From Mesorhizobium sp. NBSH29 (GTDB taxonomy: Bacteria > Pseudomonadota > Alphaproteobacteria > Rhizobiales > Rhizobiaceae), in contig NZ_CP045492.1 of the NCBI RefSeq assembly GCF_015500055.1, forward strand, positions 3,296,501 to 3,360,500: a DNA stretch of 64,000 nt. The letters run 5' to 3'. The notes below the pieces were generated by a model. That model made no database searches, was not told the origin of the DNA, and worked only from the letters and a program-made list of their open reading frames with translations. Of this stretch, positions 32,653 through 40,315 are shown piece after piece (positions within the stretch are counted from its first letter, which is position 1; each line of letters begins with the position of its first letter). A program made the translations under genes and the position numbers.

Positions 32653-35600
32653 TTATTTGGTCAGCGATCTTAGAATATTGTCTAACAGGAACGGAGTTGA
32701 TGGCTTGTCGGCGGCGCCATCAGTAGGCTTGGGAATGGCGCGTTCGGGTGCCGGCGTTGGAGCGACGCGCTCGGCCTCCCGCTGCGCCCGTTCGGCCTCA
32801 TCACGTTTAAATGCCTCTGCTGCCTTTTTAGCGGCGTCTGCTTCGCTGGCCTTCCTGGCGGCGGTTTCGGCATCTGCAGCCTTCTTTGCGGCCATTGCCG
32901 CATCGGCTGCCTTGCGCAGCGCCTCGGCTTCGGCAGCTTTTTTTGCTGCCTCCTCGGCTTTGAAGCGAGCCTCTTCATCTGCCTGGCGGCGAGCCTCTTC
33001 CTCTGCTTTGCGGTTGGCTTCAGCAATCGCACGCTCGCGTGCATCTTCCAGCGCAGCAAAATAGCGTACCTCGCGCCGCAGCCTCTGCTTTTCCAGGAGG
33101 ATGGCCTGCATCGCCTCAACGCGGGCCTGCTCTTTTTCAAGGGCACGTTGCGTTAAAAACTGTGCCAAAGGATCTGTTTTCAGCTGTTTTTCTAGTTCAG
33201 CGGTCGGCCCTTCGACAACAAACAGAACAACGGGATCGGAGCCAACAAGTTTCTCATCGCCCGGATCGTAGGCAATCGTCCCGTCCGCTGTGATCGCACC
33301 GAGATTAAAATCTGCGCGCAAATTTGCGTTTAGCGTTGCATCCCGGCTTCGCAGCACCAGCGGCGGCGCACGCAACACACCACCTGCAATGGTGAACGCC
33401 AGGTCTGCGCGACCTGTGTCAAACTCACCCGACAAAATGATCTCCGGCGCGAAATCTGCGGTTCGATCGGCATCGATCTCGCGACCTGCGGCATCGGCAG
33501 CGGCCAGAAGCGGGGTTATGGCATCGGGGTTCACCCTGGCAATCACTAGCCTTTCTGTCGATACCGTTCCTGAGCCCGAGAGAGCAGCGACCATGCCTTC
33601 CACTGATTTGCCACTTGCCGAAACTACAGACGTGATTGTGGCGCGAGCCGCGAGCCCTGTCTGCGGAAGCAATTGCCCGACGTCCACACCATCCAGCTTG
33701 AGCTGCGCCGAAAGCAGCCCGGTTCCATTCGTATTTTTCAACTCGCCGAATCCGCCGACCACGCCACCGGCAAATTCGGCGGACAGTTCGGACACTCGCA
33801 ACCCCTCAAGGTCGAGGCGCAACTTCCCATGCGCGTTTGCAGCATCGCCGAACGGCCCGGCCAGAACGCTTGCCGCTTCAAGATCCATTTCTGCGGTGAA
33901 AGGCAACGACGACCTTTGCTGGAATGGGGTTTTTGGCCACACGTCGCCACCTTCGAGCGATGCTGACCCAAGCACCATTGCCACCGGCGCACCGAAATCG
34001 AGTGCTCCAAGCTTGAGAGTTCCGGTAAGATGCGGCAGGTCGCGCTTGATCTCAGTTGTGATCGATCCGCTGGCCTCAATCCCGGCCACGGTTCCTGTCA
34101 GGTCTGAAAATACCAGGCTGCCACGCCCGAAATCCGCAGTCGCAGACAGCGCTACCGGCAGACCCATCCCCATTCCAGGCAGACCAACGCCAGCTGTCAT
34201 AAGCCACGGCTCGATGTCAGCCGCCTTGATGTTTACCGGACCCGTTGCTGTCACCGCCGTGTTGCTGGCCGTAACAGTGCCGGAGAAGTCAGCTTTCATA
34301 TCCGCGCCGTTCAGCGTTGCGGTAGTCTCCATTCCGCCGCGCGGCGTGCCCATCGCGGACACGGTCATTTCGCCACTGCCGATCATGCCCAGAGGCAGCG
34401 CCGGAATCCCGTAAAGCGCGAGCAAAGCCTCGGCATTGTTGTTGGTTGCCGAATAGGAAAGCGATACTTTGGCCTTTCCGGGCGCGCTTGGCAGTCCATT
34501 CCCGGACGCGGTCAAAGTCACCACGCTGCCCCCTGTGTTGCCACTGGCGCTGAGCGCCACTCCATGAGTGCCATCGCCGTTGGATGCGACACTGGCAACG
34601 ACTTTCAGCCGGGTATCTTCAAACAGCCCGGGATACATCGCCGCGCGCTGCGCCAGCGCGGGTGCAACGAAACTGTCGGGATAACGATCCGCAACCACGG
34701 CGAGGAGCGGTGCCAGATCGGCGGCCAAAACGGAAACGTCTGCGTTGCCTTCCGGATTTTGCGGAAAGCCTTTGACACTAGCCGTTACGTTTAGCGTTGC
34801 TCCTTCCAGCCCCCCAACCGATAACCGATCGATTTCAAGGGTCCCCTGCCGCATGCGCAATGCTGTGTCGATGCTCTCGGCTGTGAGCCCGAAGGCTGAA
34901 ATGGGGCCAGCCTTGAGATCAAGGTCAAAATCGCGCCCAGCAAGCCGGTTGGCCCCCTTTTCGCTGATGAAAAGCGCGGCCATCGCCGCCAATCCGTCAA
35001 CGTCAAGTGCTCCCCCTTCAAGACGGGCGCGCAGAAACGGTAGCGCGTCACGCGGCTGTTGACTGTCAATTTCACCCCGGAATTTGGCCTGCCCCAAAAC
35101 CAGCTCCAGATCGCTGAAGCGCTGCCGCTCCGGGGTCAGCGCTACCTGTGCACGAAATCCGGCCGCTGGCATCCGCCGAATGGCCTCGTCGACGTCAGGC
35201 GTGAGCCATGCCGCAAAGCCTGACGGTTGAGCCACAGCCAGAAGCAGCGAACCTGTGAAGCCGAATGCATCGCCTGTGGAAAGCAGCCCTTCGCCCTCCA
35301 GGCGTGTGCGCCCTGGCAGGGTGGCGGCAATAGAGGCGACCTTCCAACCCTGCGGCGTTGGCTCGGCAGAAAGGGTGATGTCGCGGATGGTCGTATCGCC
35401 CGCCACCAACGCTGGCAGGTTCACCGAAACGGTGCCCGGAATTGCCGGTCTCGGAACATTTGCCAAGAGAGCCTGGAGAGCGGCCATGCGAACCCCGAGC
35501 CGCAGCCCGTTGTTCTGGTCTTGCACATCAGCAAACCGCACCTGCGCCCCATTGGCCTCGATGGAAAAGCGCGGTTCGGCACCAATATCGATGAACGCCC

Positions 35601-36483
35601 TGCCCTCGGCGGTGTACGGATCGTCAAGCGGCCCTGTTTCGAAACGGAATTCTTCCACCGCCAGCCGAGTGTGGTCGATCGCGAATGTCCCGCTCATCCG
35701 GTTCGGGGCAACGTTGGTCCTGGTGCGACCATCTTCGGCAACGCGAAACGTTTCCCCGTCACTACTGCGCAAGCGCGTGTCACCATTGTCTCCAGCGGCA
35801 AGCCTGAACGTACCTCCATAGACCATCCCGCGGTTCTCATCGAGGCTCAGATCGCCGTCCGCCTCTATCGACACCGGCAGCGACAACGGATCGAGTTTGA
35901 GCTTGAGCCGCAATTTTCCGTCGTCTCCCGGCTTGCCGGTGGCGATGGAAACTGCTGTCCGGATGCCGTCGGCGTTGAGCGTTCCGTCTGCCCGCCATGG
36001 CCCGGCGAATGACCGCGCCGAGGCGACCGCATTGACATCGTTCAGCTCGAAAACCCGCTTGCTCGCACCGTCAGTCAGCACCACCGCGCCTTCGGTGATG
36101 GTGAGTTTTTCGAGCGAAATCTGGGAGGCGCTGAACGGTGAACTCGGCCGAGTCGTCCAATCCACCGTTCCATCTTCAGCAATGTTGACCACGACCCGCG
36201 GCCGCACCAGCCGCATATCAAAGATTAGTACCTCGCCGCGTAGAAAGGGTGCCAGTTCGGCATCCATGGAAAATGTTTCAGCTGTAACCGAGGGCTCGCT
36301 TTCGCTGGCGCCATCCACCACCACATCGGAAAAGGTCAGCGAGGGAAACGGCAGAAGCCGCGCCGTGACGCCGCCCTCGACCGTAACGCGCCGCCCCAGC
36401 AGCGCACTCGACTCACGCTCGAACTGAGCGCGATATGAGGTCCAGTCGACAAAATGCGGCCCAACCAGCGCTGCAGATAGCAC
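32653..36483 (-). CDS. AsmA-family (AsmA/TamB/Mdm10-type) outer-membrane biogenesis protein
   Basis: 1276 residues from the only usual start codon, GTG 36483. The N-terminus continues the signal anchor: in-frame codons upstream to 36558 encode ALARVFVIVGGLLVLVLSAA, so the true start is probably further upstream but no ATG/GTG/TTG lies there before an in-frame TAG at 36559-36561. The body has the AsmA pattern (FVDWTSYRAQFERESSALLG, LEKLTITEGAVVL, long beta-helical repeats). The last about 150 residues are an Ala/Glu/Lys/Arg coiled coil like TolA. AsmA-like proteins take part in phospholipid transport between membranes. The gene converges with the sspB operon. Confidence 0.85.
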   Translation of the reverse strand: MLSAALVGPHFVDWTSYRAQFERESSALLGRRVTVEGGVTARLLPFPSLTFSDVVVDGASESEPSVTAETFSMDAELAPFLRGEVLIFDMRLVRPRVVVNIAEDGTVDWTTRPSSPFSASQISLEKLTITEGAVVLTDGASKRVFELNDVNAVASARSFAGPWRADGTLNADGIRTAVSIATGKPGDDGKLRLKLKLDPLSLPVSIEADGDLSLDENRGMVYGGTFRLAAGDNGDTRLRSSDGETFRVAEDGRTRTNVAPNRMSGTFAIDHTRLAVEEFRFETGPLDDPYTAEGRAFIDIGAEPRFSIEANGAQVRFADVQDQNNGLRLGVRMAALQALLANVPRPAIPGTVSVNLPALVAGDTTIRDITLSAEPTPQGWKVASIAATLPGRTRLEGEGLLSTGDAFGFTGSLLLAVAQPSGFAAWLTPDVDEAIRRMPAAGFRAQVALTPERQRFSDLELVLGQAKFRGEIDSQQPRDALPFLRARLEGGALDVDGLAAMAALFISEKGANRLAGRDFDLDLKAGPISAFGLTAESIDTALRMRQGTLEIDRLSVGGLEGATLNVTASVKGFPQNPEGNADVSVLAADLAPLLAVVADRYPDSFVAPALAQRAAMYPGLFEDTRLKVVASVASNGDGTHGVALSASGNTGGSVVTLTASGNGLPSAPGKAKVSLSYSATNNNAEALLALYGIPALPLGMIGSGEMTVSAMGTPRGGMETTATLNGADMKADFSGTVTASNTAVTATGPVNIKAADIEPWLMTAGVGLPGMGMGLPVALSATADFGRGSLVFSDLTGTVAGIEASGSITTEIKRDLPHLTGTLKLGALDFGAPVAMVLGSASLEGGDVWPKTPFQQRSSLPFTAEMDLEAASVLAGPFGDAANAHGKLRLDLEGLRVSELSAEFAGGVVGGFGELKNTNGTGLLSAQLKLDGVDVGQLLPQTGLAARATITSVVSASGKSVEGMVAALSGSGTVSTERLVIARVNPDAITPLLAAADAAGREIDADRTADFAPEIILSGEFDTGRADLAFTIAGGVLRAPPLVLRSRDATLNANLRADFNLGAITADGTIAYDPGDEKLVGSDPVVLFVVEGPTAELEKQLKTDPLAQFLTQRALEKEQARVEAMQAILLEKQRLRREVRYFAALEDARERAIAEANRKAEEEARRQADEEARFKAEEAAKKAAEAEALRKAADAAMAAKKAADAETAARKASEADAAKKAAEAFKRDEAERAQREAERVAPTPAPERAIPKPTDGAADKPSTPFLLDNILRSLTK

Positions 36484-36597
36484 CAGAACAAGCAGTCCAC
36501 CGACAATGACGAAAACCCGCGCCAGCGCCTTCTCCAGTTCCCAACGGTCAAGGGATGACTAATGTAGTCTGATCAGCATGTCGAGAAAGTGGCACGT

Positions 36598-36987
36598 CTA
36601 GTCGGCGACCATCTCGATATTTGCATGATCGCCGATGATCTCCACAACAAAGTCAAAATAAATTGCGCCGGTTCCGGCTTCCAATGCCCTGAGATCGCCC
36701 TTGATCCGATCGGGATCGTAGCGTTCGGGTTGCTTCAGTTTTTCAATGTAGAAGCGCTGTGTGGCATCGTGCCCGAGATCGGCTCTGCTCTTCTCAAATT
36801 TGCTCCATACTAGCCTGATACGCTCCTTACTCGTGATCGCTCCATGCCCGCTATAAAGCAGATCATTCAGCGCATCGAGGCTTACACTGATCAACCAGTC
36901 TTCATTGGACATGAAAACGCGATTTACCTCATCGTAAAAAGAGGCAATATCGTTAAACTTATCACCATCGAGGAACAGCGTTTTCAC
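36598..36987 (-). CDS. Barstar-family ribonuclease inhibitor, no toxin nearby
   Basis: 129 residues with barstar-like features: LDGDKFNDIASFYDEVNRVF at the N-terminus, then SLDALNDLLYSGHGAI, where barstar has the Asn-Leu-Asp-Ala-Leu-x-Asp inhibitor helix, and LVWSKFEKSRADLG. The family blocks barnase-type secreted ribonucleases. No barnase (N1/T1-type) gene is adjacent; neighbours are an FAD oxidase upstream (22 bp) and AsmA downstream. It may be an orphan immunity protein or a diverged barstar-like regulator. Composition is less GC-rich than neighbours, which fits transfer. Confidence 0.7.
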   Translation of the reverse strand: MKTLFLDGDKFNDIASFYDEVNRVFMSNEDWLISVSLDALNDLLYSGHGAITSKERIRLVWSKFEKSRADLGHDATQRFYIEKLKQPERYDPDRIKGDLRALEAGTGAIYFDFVVEIIGDHANIEMVAD

Positions 36988-37009
36988 GAAAGCCGCACTT
37001 CTCTGCGCC

Positions 37010-38431
37010 TCACGACAGGGCTCTGCTCGGCAAAATTTTGCCCGGATTCAGAATATTGAGCGGGTCGAGCGCCTTCTTAATGGTGCGCATGAAGTCGACG
37101 CTGTCGCCGAGTTCGCTGTCAAGGAATGCAATCTTGCCCTGGCCGATACCGTGTTCACCGGTGCAGGTGCCATCCATGCCGATGGCCCGCAAATTAAGAC
37201 GCGCAACAAATTCTTCGGCGCGCGCAATCTCATCCTTGCTGTCGGTATCAATCAGCACCAGTGTATGGAAATTACCGTCGCCGACATGGCCAACAATCGG
37301 CGCAATCAGTCCCATGTCCGCAATATCCGCCTCGGTTTCGGCAATGCATTCGGCCAGCCGGGAAATCGGTACGCATACGTCCGTCGAAAGCCCCTTGGCG
37401 CCCGGCCGCAGGGTCAGCGACGCCCAATAGGCATCGTGGCGCGCCTTCCACAATTTCGTCCGCTCTTCGGCAACACTGGTCCACTGGAATGGTCCGCCCG
37501 CAAACTCCGCAGCGATCTCGCCAAAACTCTCGGCCTGTTCCCTCACGCCCGCTTCGGTGCCGTGGAACTCTACGAACAGGCAGGGCGTCTCGGGATAGTC
37601 GAGCTTCGAGTAATTTTTCATTGCGCGCATCTGCAAGGCATTGACCAATTCGATCCTGGCCACCGGAATGCCCATCTGGATGGTCGCGATTACAGCGTTG
37701 CAGGCAGCCTCGACACTGGGAAAAGGGCATACCCCACCCGAGATTGCCTGGGGTATGCCGTAAAGCTTGAGTGTAAGTCCGGTGATGATGCCAAGGGTCC
37801 CCTCGGAGCCGACTAGCAACCGGGTCAGGTCGTAGCCTGCCGAAGTTTTCTTGGCGCGCCGCGCCGTGCGGATAAGCCTTCCATCCGCCATCACGGCCGA
37901 AAGCGAGAGAACATTTTCGCGCATGGTGCCATAGCGCACCGCATTGGTGCCCGAAGCGCGCGTCGCCGCCATACCGCCGAGGCTCGCATTGGCTCCGGGG
38001 TCGATGGGAAAAAACAGGCCAGTATCACGCAGATGGGTATTCAGCGCTTCGCGCGTCACACCGGGCTCGATGGTGCAATCGAGGTCCTCCGGGTTGACGG
38101 CGAGAACCTTGTCCATGCCCATCATGTCGATGGAAATCCCACCAGCCGGCGCGTTGACATGCCCTTCGAGCGACGTTCCAGTTCCGAACGCCACTAACGG
38201 AACCTGATGTGCTGAGCAAGCGCGAACGACCTGCTGCACTTCCTCACTAGACTGCACAAAGGCGACACCATCCGGCGCCTGGGTGGGAATATAGGTTGTG
38301 GTATGGGCATGCTGGTCGCGGATTGCCCGACCTGTCTGGAACCGCTCGCCAAGCTGCTGCTTCAAAACTCCGAGCACTGTGGCAATACCGCTCTCGTTGC
38401 GCTCAACAGGTTTCAGGTCGCTCAGAGCCAT
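37010..38431 (-). CDS. FAD-linked 2-hydroxyacid dehydrogenase (GlcD/D-lactate dehydrogenase type)
   Basis: 473 residues, FAD_binding_4 plus GlcD-like C-terminal domain. The FAD loop is LVAFGTGTSLEGHVNAPAGG with FFPIDPGANASLGGMAAT, and RLLVGSEGTLGIITGLTLKL is the domain end. The C-terminal part has HVGDGNFHTLVLIDT and TCTGEHGIGQGK, the two His-containing motifs of D-lactate dehydrogenase (cytochrome) and glycolate oxidase. It oxidises a D-2-hydroxyacid; D-lactate or glycolate are the best guesses. No FeS glycolate oxidase subunits are adjacent, favouring the single-subunit D-lactate type. First gene on the strand after a divergent thioesterase. Confidence 0.88.
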   Translation of the reverse strand: MALSDLKPVERNESGIATVLGVLKQQLGERFQTGRAIRDQHAHTTTYIPTQAPDGVAFVQSSEEVQQVVRACSAHQVPLVAFGTGTSLEGHVNAPAGGISIDMMGMDKVLAVNPEDLDCTIEPGVTREALNTHLRDTGLFFPIDPGANASLGGMAATRASGTNAVRYGTMRENVLSLSAVMADGRLIRTARRAKKTSAGYDLTRLLVGSEGTLGIITGLTLKLYGIPQAISGGVCPFPSVEAACNAVIATIQMGIPVARIELVNALQMRAMKNYSKLDYPETPCLFVEFHGTEAGVREQAESFGEIAAEFAGGPFQWTSVAEERTKLWKARHDAYWASLTLRPGAKGLSTDVCVPISRLAECIAETEADIADMGLIAPIVGHVGDGNFHTLVLIDTDSKDEIARAEEFVARLNLRAIGMDGTCTGEHGIGQGKIAFLDSELGDSVDFMRTIKKALDPLNILNPGKILPSRALS

Positions 38432-38565
38432 ACTTTCCTCCGCCTATGGACCAGCCTTGCGGCGGCTTGTCACTTTATGCTTCGGTAATGTGCTTGATCC
38501 ATCCACATTGTCCAGTGTGGTGGCGCACAGGAATTCCGATCCAACCCAGCCGCCAAGGAACCCGC

Positions 38566-39054
38566 ATGATTTCGACCACGCCCTTCGTCTCCCGGCCGAT
38601 GGATATCCAAAAGGACTGGATCGACTATAACGGCCATCTCAACATGGCCTATTACAACGTGCTGTTCGACCGATGCTCCGACGAGGCGTTCGAACTGATG
38701 GGCATGGGCCCGGACTATGTAAAGTCCCGCAGGCTCACGGTCTACACCGCCGAGATCCACGTCTGCTACGTCCGCGAACTTCATCTGGGCCACACAGTGA
38801 CCGGGACGTTTCAGCTGCTAGACCACGACGAGAAGCGTTTGCATGCCTATCAGGAGATCCGCCACTCTGACGGCTGGCTCGCCGCAACATCTGAATCGCT
38901 AACGCTGCATATCGATATGGAAGGCCCAAAAGTAGCGCCCTTCCCGAACGACGTTGCCGAAAAAGTCGCGCAGATGGCGCAGACGCACGCAAACCTGCCA
39001 ACCCCTGAGCGGGCCGGACGTTCGATCGGCATAAAACGCAAGCCGTCCTCCTGA
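38566..39054 (+). CDS. 4-hydroxybenzoyl-CoA thioesterase-like (hotdog) protein
   Basis: 162 residues from ATG 38566 (AAGGAA upstream). Hotdog fold with the 4HBT active-site block WIDYNGHLNMAYYNVLFD at about 18-35 and the core strand ETYTAEIHVCYVRELHLGH (approximate). It likely hydrolyses an acyl-CoA; the closest family by memory is the carnitine 3-dehydrogenase-associated thioesterase group. Substrate unknown. Divergent from the FAD oxidase (134 bp between starts), so the two might be co-regulated. A longer frame from 38296 runs through that promoter region and is unlikely. Confidence 0.85.
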   Translation: MISTTPFVSRPMDIQKDWIDYNGHLNMAYYNVLFDRCSDEAFELMGMGPDYVKSRRLTVYTAEIHVCYVRELHLGHTVTGTFQLLDHDEKRLHAYQEIRHSDGWLAATSESLTLHIDMEGPKVAPFPNDVAEKVAQMAQTHANLPTPERAGRSIGIKRKPSS

Positions 39055-39190
39055 AGCCGGTTAACCCCCTGTTAACCTTAACAGCCCTTGGCCGTGCATG
39101 AGACACAAGGTGTCATTGATCACAACCAGGGCATCCTTAAAAGATGCCCGCATGGAGTGGGCCGAATCAACTAGCGACCGGACCAGAATA

Positions 39191-39415
39191 ATGAGACTAG
39201 ACATTCATCAAACGTCAGAAGAGCTGGCGTTCGACCAGACCATTACAGATTATGATTTCTGGAGAACTCTCAAGAACCTCAACAATGAGATTCTTGATGT
39301 TGCAAACAACAATGATCCAATCCCTTTTGATCTGATCCGCTGGCGAGCGGTGATCGGCAAGGCCTGGGCCAAACGAGAAGATCTCAACGCGAGAGGCGGC
39401 GCTCATCGTCAATGA
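39191..39415 (+). CDS. Hypothetical protein (short)
   Basis: 74 residues from ATG 39191, no family recognised. It is soluble and slightly acidic (LAFDQTITDYDFWRTLKNLN, ILDVANNNDPIPFDLIRWRA), with codon use close to its neighbours, and the frame is open further upstream to 39098. Its last 32 bp overlap the convergent RES toxin gene. A weak ribosome site is the main doubt. Confidence 0.45.
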   Translation: MRLDIHQTSEELAFDQTITDYDFWRTLKNLNNEILDVANNNDPIPFDLIRWRAVIGKAWAKREDLNARGGAHRQ

Positions 39416-39887
39416 CTGCGAGCCGGGCATCCGCCCGGCCCCACGTCCAGAGCACCATGTTGAGATCATCGGAGCCTGCTCCCACGGCAAAGCTTGGAAC
39501 CAGCATTGCCGTGTATCTCTCCGCAATCAGCCGGCGCGCAAACATTTGGGTGTCTGCCTCTCCGCGCGCTTGCATCTGGTCGCGCCAGTCTGCCCGGGAG
39601 AGCGCCATCATGTCCATCGCGCGTTCAGCCAACGCCTGCTGATCGCGGGCGTCGAAGACAGCATGGATGTCAGCATCATAGCTGACCAATGTCGTTGGCT
39701 GCAGACTTCCGACCTGATTGGCTTCCCGCAAAGCCGTCATCACCGACAAAGTACCATAAAGCGCTGGCATACCCTTTGGATTGAAGCGCCCGCCATACAG
39801 CGCCGCCCCTTTGCCCGATAATGGCTCAAACGCAAAAAGCGGATTGAGCGCGCGATATAAAAAACCCTTGTAGCGAATGCCTGCCAC
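39384..39887 (-). CDS. RES-domain toxin (NAD+ phosphorylase family)
   Basis: 167 residues, complete RES domain. R12 (LYRALNP), R34 (GGRFNPKG), E55 (TALREANQ) and S132 (VPSFAVG) match the Arg-Glu-Ser positions that give the family its name. RES toxins deplete NAD+ by phosphorolysis or hydrolysis and stop growth. It follows the Xre/MbcA/ParS antitoxin gene by 2 bp on the same strand, the usual antitoxin-toxin order. The active-site residues are intact, so it is likely functional. Confidence 0.9.
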   Translation of the reverse strand: MAGIRYKGFLYRALNPLFAFEPLSGKGAALYGGRFNPKGMPALYGTLSVMTALREANQVGSLQPTTLVSYDADIHAVFDARDQQALAERAMDMMALSRADWRDQMQARGEADTQMFARRLIAERYTAMLVPSFAVGAGSDDLNMVLWTWGRADARLAVIDDERRLSR

Positions 39888-39889
39888 GG

Positions 39890-40240
39890 TCAGCTGTGGA
39901 TACCCGCGTCCACCGCATCGATATAGTCGAGCACCTCGTCACCACGCCCACTACGCACCAGTTGCATTGCAGTCTGGCCGGAAAAACCGGCCAGCGGCTC
40001 AGACCGATACCACGCATAGGCCATCAGATTGGATCCAAAGCGCGGTTCGACCTTGTTGAGAACCTCGACCATTTCCCGCAGGCGTCGCTGTGTCTTGTCC
40101 GATTGTACCCGGTCCTTCCGCTGAACTGCGTCCTTGCCAAGTCCAACGGTGCGCGCCACCTCCTCGCTGGTGGTACGCAACATTTCGGCGATCTTTCGCG
40201 GAGCAAAAAACCCCTTGTCGGAATATTCAACGAGAGCCAT
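39890..40240 (-). CDS. Xre/MbcA/ParS-type antitoxin (DUF2384)
   Basis: 116 residues from ATG 40240, which has AGGAG 7 bases upstream; an ATG at 40261 lacks one. The first 60 residues are an Xre-like helix-turn-helix (FAPRKIAEMLRTTSEEVART), followed by the C-terminal MbcA/ParS toxin-binding region (PRFGSNLMAYAWYRSEPLAG, GDEVLDYIDAV). It neutralises the adjacent RES toxin and represses the operon. A TTTGAC/GTCAAA inverted repeat overlapping the promoter -10 is the probable operator. Confidence 0.9.
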   Translation of the reverse strand: MALVEYSDKGFFAPRKIAEMLRTTSEEVARTVGLGKDAVQRKDRVQSDKTQRRLREMVEVLNKVEPRFGSNLMAYAWYRSEPLAGFSGQTAMQLVRSGRGDEVLDYIDAVDAGIHS

Positions 40241-40263
40241 TGCATTCTCCTGAAGACGCATAG

Positions 40264-40300
40264 TTTGACAGAATATAGCGTCAAATCATACGTCATTCAA
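40264..40300 (-). promoter_or_regulatory. Promoter and operator of the RES-Xre operon
   Basis: On the minus strand TTGAAT (40300-40295), 17-base spacer, TATATT (40277-40272). The inverted repeat TTTGAC-10 bases-GTCAAA (40264-40285) spans the -10, so antitoxin binding would autorepress. The transcript start falls about 25 bases before the ATG at 40240. Confidence 0.65.
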
Positions 40301-40315
40301 GATTTATGTGCTCCG

